From: [Phialemoniopsis] sp. UDSM-2020
Lineage: Eukaryota; Ascomycota; Sordariomycetes; Thyridiales; Thyridiaceae
Assembly: GCA_018873225.1 (NCBI GenBank)
Contig: JAEILZ010000004.1
Location: 992,001 to 1,056,000, forward strand
Length of the DNA stretch: 64,000 bases
Direction: 5' to 3'
The notes under the pieces were generated by a model. The model did no database searches. It had not been told where the DNA came from and worked only from the letters and a program-made list of their open reading frames with translations. The position numbers and the translations under genes are program-made. Shown here one piece after another: positions 57,835 to 64,000 of this stretch (its first letter is position 1; the number at the start of each line of letters is the position of its first letter).

Positions 57835-59214
57835 ATGAAGTCCTTCAGTATTCTTTGCGCAGTCTTGACTGCTTCCGACATTGTTACAGCCCTGCAGTCT
57901 TCTTCGAACCTGCTTCCTATCCGTCGCCGCCAGCTACAAAGTCGAGCTAGCCATGGCTCCCTACCCCTGAAAGCAGCCGACTATGGCACCATATTCGACG
58001 TTGAAGTCTCTTTTGGAGACCAGAAGTTCCTCCTCATTCCGGACACAGGAAGCAGTGATATCTGGGTTGTCGGCACTGGATACAAATGCTTCGATGCCAA
58101 CCAAACCGTACGACCACAGTCAGCCTGCAGGTTCGCCAACACGTACAACCGATCCTCATCCTTCCAGGAGATACACAACGAGACATTCGGGGCAGGCTAC
58201 GGCACGGGCATCGCCGTGGGATTTCTGGGCTATGAGGATATCACCTTGGGCGGCCTCGCGGTGGAACAACAAACAGTCGGGATCGTTAACATGACCACGG
58301 ATACCGGTGATACAATCAACAGCGGCATTCTCGGCCTGGGTTACCCGATACTCACTTCCGCCCACGCAATTGGTGAGCTCGACATCCAAAATCCCCTAGA
58401 TAGACGCATCAACTACGATCCGCTTCTCTTCAGCATGTATAAACAGGGCTTGATAGATCCGTGGTTCAGTATCGCTCTGAACAGACTCCCACGCAACGTC
58501 ACTATCGGGGATGGCGGTTACCTCGGACTCGGAGAGCTACCTCCCATCGCCCACAGTGACCTTGTCGTGACCGCCCCCGTCGAGGTTACGGAGACCATCC
58601 CGACCAACTTCACCAACGGAGAACGACAAATCACCGAGTGGACTTTGACCGTCGGCTCAGTGCTCTGGGGCGCTGATAAGACAACCCTCACGACCAATAG
58701 CACGAAGTTCCAAGCCGTCGTCGACACCGGCAGCCCCTTCAACTACCTCCCTCCCGAGATCGTCGACCCCATCCACGCCCTGTTCTCCCCGCCCGTCACC
58801 ATCGACCCTGAGACAGGCCTCGCACCCGCCGCCTGCCACACGAAAGTACCGGAGCTGGGGATTACGGTTGGAAACCAGACGTTCTGGCACCTCGACGAGG
58901 ACCTCATCCTGCAGACGCTCGATGGCTCTTGCATTTCGGCTCTGAAGTACACGGCACAGGGGTCCGGGCTGGGCCTCAACTTTCTAGGCGATCCTTTCCT
59001 GAGGAATGTCGTGTCGGTATTTGACTTTGGGAAGAACGAGATGCGGTTCATGGCCAGGGAAGATGGGGGAGGCACGTCAGCCGCTGGAAAGAACACCACC
59101 TCACCCGGCAATGCTTCACCGGGTGGGCAAATCACATCCAGTGGTACAATTCTCACGCCAATGGCCGCCGGATTTGCAAGTGCGATCTGTCTCGTCGTTG
59201 CAGCACTTGTATGA
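57835..59214 (+). CDS. secreted GPI-type aspartic protease (A1 family)
   Basis: One exon, 459 residues. A signal peptide is followed by a pro-region with dibasic RRRQ. The two catalytic aspartates are Asp70 in IPDTGSSDIWVV and Asp297 in VVDTGSPFNYLP, so both lobes are intact. The conserved tyrosine flap region is GAGYGTG. A Gly/Ser/Thr-rich stretch near residue 420 and a terminal hydrophobic tail (MAAGFASAICLVVAALV) suggest a GPI anchor to membrane or wall. Many NxT/S sequons are present. Such yapsin-like enzymes act in wall remodelling, processing or host-protein degradation. It converges on the regulator at 59430. Confidence 0.9.
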   Translation: MKSFSILCAVLTASDIVTALQSSSNLLPIRRRQLQSRASHGSLPLKAADYGTIFDVEVSFGDQKFLLIPDTGSSDIWVVGTGYKCFDANQTVRPQSACRFANTYNRSSSFQEIHNETFGAGYGTGIAVGFLGYEDITLGGLAVEQQTVGIVNMTTDTGDTINSGILGLGYPILTSAHAIGELDIQNPLDRRINYDPLLFSMYKQGLIDPWFSIALNRLPRNVTIGDGGYLGLGELPPIAHSDLVVTAPVEVTETIPTNFTNGERQITEWTLTVGSVLWGADKTTLTTNSTKFQAVVDTGSPFNYLPPEIVDPIHALFSPPVTIDPETGLAPAACHTKVPELGITVGNQTFWHLDEDLILQTLDGSCISALKYTAQGSGLGLNFLGDPFLRNVVSVFDFGKNEMRFMAREDGGGTSAAGKNTTSPGNASPGGQITSSGTILTPMAAGFASAICLVVAALV

Positions 59215-59429
59215 ATGGAGCCGGGGATGGACCATGGCTGCCGGTATTCGTCGGCCCATGCACAAGGACTTGGTTTTAAAAAAGACGGCGATGGCTACCT
59301 TGTAAGGGAAAAACCTCTCGCTCTTAAACATATACACTAGACTTCCATTATGCTTGTTATCTATCTGCATTCATTCTTCGTAATCGTAAAAAAGGCCTCA
59401 AATGTTGCTTCCAGGTTAGACGTCGCAGC

Positions 59430-61059
59430 TCAAGTGGCATTCCTAACAACCGCTAAAGAGTCGGCAATGCCGCCGAACCCAATGGCGTTCTCAATTATGT
59501 CAATCCCTGCAAATTCAAGAGGCATCGTTGGTCGTTTGTCATATACCATATCCGTCACAGAATCACCCTCAAAGTCATTGTTAAAGGCCATCATCCCTTC
59601 CAGGATATCTCCCGCCATCTCCGTGTCATAAGGCCCTCCCCGGCGCTTACTACTGGCCAACAGGAGCCGTGCCTGGCTTATAATGCTCAGATCACCACTC
59701 TTCATTGCTATGAGGAATACTGGGGCTATGATCCCTGTCTCTGCAGAAAATGACATGCGCTTATCTGACGGCTTGTCACCGGCCTCTATGATGGATCTAG
59801 CATCCTCAAGTATGCTGGCTATCGCCGATCGATTTGGGTCTGCGGGCGACGGCGCGAAGATTGAGAGGTCGTTGGGAAAGCTTGACTGCAGTAGCAGGAG
59901 CATGATGCGGTGATGTATGCGGAGCATCGAGGCGGCTGACTGGAATTCAGCTGTACTTCCAAGAGACACACACCCTTGTTGCGCGGTGAACATGTCAAAG
60001 TAGCTCGACCATTTGGTGTATTGCTCCGCGTACAGTGCCTTCTCCTCAACCAGCCAAACAGGTAGATCTTCTGCGGCACAAAACTTGTATGCATTGTTGG
60101 AAATCAAGAAGCCAAGAAAGCGGGACTCAAGTACAGTGAGGACAGCCTGCGCGTGCTTGAGGCTTGTGAAAGGCGTATCGCCGACCAGGTCTTCGATGGT
60201 CGAGTTCTCGAGAGCACATGTGCCGATGAACGCCGGTATTCGCGTGTCGTCGGCCATGGAGGCTTGCAAGTCTAGACGCCGGAAGATCTGCATCAGCTCT
60301 TGGATGTCCGCTGTCCTGCGGCAAACGTCTTTGCGATTCGCAGCACCGCGTACAATCGCCAGACCACTCTCGAGATGCTGCAGCGCCGCGGCGGTGTTGC
60401 CCCTCGCGCTCTCAAAGCAGTAGAAAAGCACCGAGCAAATCAGGACCGGAAGCGCCGCGTCTTGCCACGACGAGACATCTTCAGAAAGATTGTTCATATA
60501 CTTGCGCAAAGACCGCATCGCCTTGTTGTACTGGGTCAGGGTACCATTGCTGACCCCCTGTGGGCCGAGATGGCTCACTTCGCCGTTGCCTTCCGGCGCA
60601 GTGGTCAGCTCGAGGTGCAGGGAGCTCAGCGAGACGACAGCTTGCCGGACAACCTGCTCGTGCTCGCTCACTTGCAACACAAGTCGCGTCCAGAAGTCCG
60701 AGGATAGGTATCCGGAGAGCTCTGAAGCAGCTTGCGCGCAAAAGTAGTGCAGCAGTAGGCGATCTTCTTGACTGCCAGCCACCCTGAACGGCAAGTCGTA
60801 TTGGCGAATAGCCATGCTCGTTTGACTCGCCCCATTGCGACGAGCCTGGGACTGTGAGTAGCCGTCGCAGACTCTCCCTGTCTCGGTGCAACGGATGCAG
60901 GCCGGTCTCGTCTCGTCACATTTGACGTGTCGAGCTCTGTCGCGTCTTAGTCGAGCTTTGCATGAGGTCAAAGAATAGCACTCACTTGCAGGTCGGGCAT
61001 CCATTTCTTGACCGCGGTGCACTTCTGCGCCTGAGTCGCTCCTTTGGCTGATCTGGCAT
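59430..61059 (-). CDS. Zn2Cys6 transcription factor
   Basis: Two exons (60986..61059, 59430..60936) give 526 residues. The first exon carries NGCPTCK; splicing over a 49-base intron restores a full cluster with cysteines 21, 24, 31, 38, 41 and 48 (KARHVKCDETRPAC). A long frame starting in the intron gives a false N-terminus and would lose the first two cysteines. The remainder is the fungal-specific TF2-type helical domain (LLLHYFCAQAASELSGYL, SVLFYCFESARGNTAAALQH, RIHHRIMLLLL). It is a nuclear DNA-binding regulator of unknown targets. It converges with the protease. Confidence 0.88.
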
Positions 61060-63173
61060 GTTTGCGACCGACGTCCAGTTCGTTGTCGCCAGTAGGAGGG
61101 TCACGGATTCGAAGTGGGCTGCTGCGAAGCAAGACACTGTGCACCGCCAGTGAATAGCAGACGGGAGATTGTCAGAGGGTCAATGGGGGCCAGAACAAGA
61201 GAGGCAAGAAAGAAAGCGGGTAACTACTGGGCTGTCGAAATTCAGCAGCCTACTGAACAACTTATGTATGGATGCGCAGAGGTCCTTGATCTTCAAGCGC
61301 GCAGCCAATGATGCTGCACAGCCCTGCCAATGGCGCTATGGCGCTAAAGAGCCAAGCTCATGGAGCTACAGCAAGTGTTACACAAGTCTCGCTAGTCGCG
61401 CTGCAAGCTGGCGGCGCAGCATCAATAACGGCTTAAGGCTGACTCCCCGTGATCTCGTTGACGCGACCAGCCCCCAGGGAGGCATCCATGCGAACGAATT
61501 TAGTAGTTTTTGTGCTGATACGAGGTAGCATCGCCTGTCGGCATGTCATTCAGTGACGCATAGTCTACGGAAGGCCAGGCTTCCGGTAGGTAGTCCTTGA
61601 CACTTGCTAGCTACCACGACCCCTGACATTTGGCCCTAATCATTGATGCTAGCAGGTTTGGCGGCTAAGTTTTTAGCTCCCGCCCTTCCAGTACCGAGCC
61701 GAAAGTTTGTCTGGGGGAGGCAGCCATCCCTCGGTGACAGCAAACGGCACTTCATACCAACCTTATTAGATGTTTGTATTGACGAGGCACGAGCATACAC
61801 AACATGCAAACCCAAGACATATTGTGACCAGAGTACACGTGGGCGTAGCCAGCCATAGTTTCAGTATATCTAGGTCTGTATTCAAGGGGGGCTGGGGAGT
61901 GTTGCGGAAGCCCATGACAGCAGTTCAGCATACATGTATGCAAAGTATGTCAGGGTTTCGATCTTCAAAAGAAGGATGACTATCATACCAAGAGTCATCC
62001 CTGGATATATACAAGAATGCTTTGTTTACATGTGTAACACCACGAGCATTGGCTCTCAAGCTTGGTTGTGACCATCCATTTGCAACCAAGGAAGCACAGA
62101 AGCTTGTATCTGGCAAGCACATGCGGTACCATAGTGCAACCCAAGCGCTCTTCTCTTGAAGTACTATTTATGATAAAATTTTCCTTGTCTACACCTTGCA
62201 AAGCTTTCCCTTTCCAATCATTGACCTTTTCGGCTTCTGCTCACTACGTGGAGTGGAAAGATAGGAAACGCTCGTTGCCGAGAGTTGCAAGGCCCAGCAT
62301 ACGCTGTTCAGCGACTTTAACGGAATCATGAATAAGTACATCCACCAGATCGTTACGGGAGAGCGCCGAGCATCACGCTTTCGTGATCGGTGGCAGAACC
62401 CCAGTGGCAACCTCTGCGATGAGCGAACGAGTAAACTATGCCTGACTGCCCCCCTTAAAGCTACACACTAACGATATGTAGACTCACAAGGTTGCGGTAC
62501 ATGTGAAAGATGCATTGTCACCTCCCTTCTCGATCATCCACACGCTCGAGCCCTTATTCCTCGCCTGAGACGTTATCTTGTTGGTCGTCACGGCTTCCAG
62601 AATGGAAAACCTTACTACAGGATCGGAAATCGAATTGTTCATCACACCGGCGTGATCACACAAGTCAAGCCCAATACTTCGCACCAATCGCCATCATAGG
62701 TCCGCCCTTGCTGCCATCCTGGTCGCCAAAGAGCAGCAGATTCGGGCACAACGTCCAGACAACTCCTCGGTACTACTTCTCTCGCCTGTGGTTTCGATGG
62801 GGTAAAGAGGTATGTGATCTCGTCAAATCTCGTTTGCAATTCTGTAACTCAAAGAGTGGAGTGGCTTGCGTACAGCTACACGTAGTGAGCGCAACGACTT
62901 GCTCAGCAGACTGTCGCGCGAAGTTTGAGCAAGGTGTCAGCTCCTACGTATCAAGTCGTCCCCTAATCACTGGGTTGGAAGCCATGCACAACGCTCCACG
63001 ACATTGTAAAAGCAATGGCATTATATAAACAGCACATTTTCCGGCTATCAAAGTTGCTCGAGCCATTCCAAACTTTCCTCATTTCTCATATCAGCATCAA
63101 GTCAACGCAAGGACGAGGCACTCAGCTACACATATTCGAGAAGCAAAAGCTATCTCCAAACCACGGTCTCAAG
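61060..63173. other. long gene-poor spacer
   Basis: Over 2.1 kb I find no convincing gene on either strand. Two short minus-strand stretches between 62484 and 62810 look protein-like in different frames and are described in the findings. No terminal repeats or RNA genes are seen. Confidence 0.5.
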
Positions 63174-63341
63174 ATGTGTGACATATCGACTTGGTACTGC
63201 AAGGACTGCGGCTCCTACGGGACCCGGATAATCAGCCGATGCAATACCGGAGGCACTTGCAAGATGTCGACCATCGTCTCCCGCGACACTCTCGACAAGA
63301 CCAACCATCTGGAGTGCGCGGCTCGAAAGCGACGTTGTTGA
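63174..63341 (+). CDS. small cysteine-containing protein, 55 residues
   Basis: The ATG at 63174 opens MCDISTWYCKDCGSYGTR and the frame ends at a TGA after KRRC. Cysteines are arranged C-x5-C-x2-C-x10-C-x5-C, then two near the end; the C-x2-C pairs could bind zinc. The C-terminus is strongly basic. There is no signal peptide. The shape resembles small fungal orphan proteins seen in plant-associated species. The frame is open upstream to 63015, but that part is low in protein character. Confidence 0.5.
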   Translation: MCDISTWYCKDCGSYGTRIISRCNTGGTCKMSTIVSRDTLDKTNHLECAARKRRC

Positions 63342-64000
63342 CGAAACTCCCAGCCATTTACCGGCCAGAAGCAGTCGGCAAAGATGAACGAGACTTGGCT
63401 ACATTGTGGGACTGGACTGGTGCGAGGCATGCGTCAAAGTTCTGAAGATGCATAGCGAGCCGGAGTTTTGATAAAGATGAACACTTTGGGGGATCAGTGC
63501 TAGATACGAGGCACGGTTGCTTGGGGCTCTATCTCTCGGGAAGGCATGGCACGCTGTGAATATGGTGGCATGAACATACTTATTACCCAAAAGAGTAGCT
63601 ATGCTACTGGGCTTCTTTTCGTTTTTGGAAAATATACTTTATCCACTCCCATGAGTTATCGACGTGAGGCAAGTGCAGATGAGAAAGCGAACGACAGAGT
63701 AGTGTTTCGCAGTACAGCTGTTCCTTCCCCATGCGTCCAAATGCCTCTTTCGTCTCCATGAGCCCAGCTTGATCCTTCCACGTCGTTGGTCCTAAGCTGA
63801 TGTAGCTCTGCATCTAGAAGGACCGAGTTCACCGCTACAGCCTTCAAATATCCTCAGCATGACACACTGTTCTGATGACATGAAGCCATGCCAACTTTTC
63901 TCAGCCGTCCTTCAGAAGCATCGCTTGCTACACTCGCATCTCGAGCACTTTGGTAGCAACCTACTCGAAAGCATCACCTTTGGATATTTTCATTATCTAT
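63342..64000. other. intergenic to window end, no gene seen
   Basis: No frame in the last 660 bases resembles a protein, and no repeat or RNA gene is visible. Confidence 0.5.

Noticed and set aside
59430..61022. A 530-codon uninterrupted frame as the regulator
   Set aside because: Its first residues come from an intron and lack the first two cysteines; the spliced start at 61059 restores them.
62510..63028. Plus-strand 172-codon frame
   Set aside because: It is Ser/Arg-rich without domain-like pattern and overlaps better minus-strand candidates.
1..64000. CRISPR array, insertion sequence, bacterial operon or replication origin
   Set aside because: No regular spaced repeats, transposase genes or bacterial gene order; the DNA is intron-bearing and fungal.

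Overview
This window is nuclear DNA of a filamentous ascomycete (Pezizomycotina, plausibly a Sordariomycete). The genes are split by short introns of about 40-110 bases with GT...AG borders. Binuclear Zn2Cys6 transcription factors, MFS transporters and secreted GPI-type proteins dominate, and families almost confined to these fungi occur (DUF7580, acuF-like zinc finger, TRI12-type MFS, DUF7735). No rRNA, tRNA, CRISPR array or bacterial operon structure was seen. All gene models were assembled by hand from reading frames and splice signals, and exon lengths were checked for phase.

Layout. 1-6.1 kb: a divergent pair, a DUF7580 protein (its last codons lie outside the window) and a large acuF-like C2H2 zinc-finger protein. 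6.8-18.9 kb: a TRI12-type MFS exporter, two amidase-signature enzymes, and an unusual gene encoding two complete Zn2Cys6 transcription-factor modules in one reading frame, divergent from the second amidase. 19.6-20.4 kb: a small secreted protein made of three near-identical six-cysteine repeats. 20.6-30.0 kb: a Zn2Cys6 regulator, a monocarboxylate-porter-like MFS, a Baeyer-Villiger-type flavin monooxygenase and a second Zn2Cys6 regulator. 31.5-47.5 kb: an amino-acid permease, a cupin, a signal-anchored single-pass membrane protein, a GHL6-type putative glycosidase, a phytanoyl-CoA-dioxygenase-like oxygenase, a divergent Zn2Cys6 regulator and a sugar porter. 47.7-54.2 kb: a GPI-type DUF7735 protein, a small membrane protein, an NCS1 permease and a secreted putative glycosidase of no family I recognise. 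55.2-61.1 kb: a third amidase, a GPI-type aspartic protease and another Zn2Cys6 regulator. 61-64 kb is gene-poor, with one 55-residue cysteine-containing protein.

How the genes may work together. There is no polyketide synthase, NRPS or terpene synthase, so this is not a classical biosynthetic cluster. It looks like accessory, nutrient-scavenging DNA: transporters, amidases, oxygenases and glycosidases, each group with its own Zn2Cys6 regulator, often divergent from a likely target. A 13-base motif (consensus TTCTAGTAGCCGG, with a CGG half-site) occurs five times in the spacers before the cupin, GHL6, oxygenase/regulator pair and sugar porter. This suggests that the 33-47 kb block is one co-regulated catabolic unit. 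The items most worth following are the double transcription factor, the triple six-cysteine repeat protein and this shared motif.
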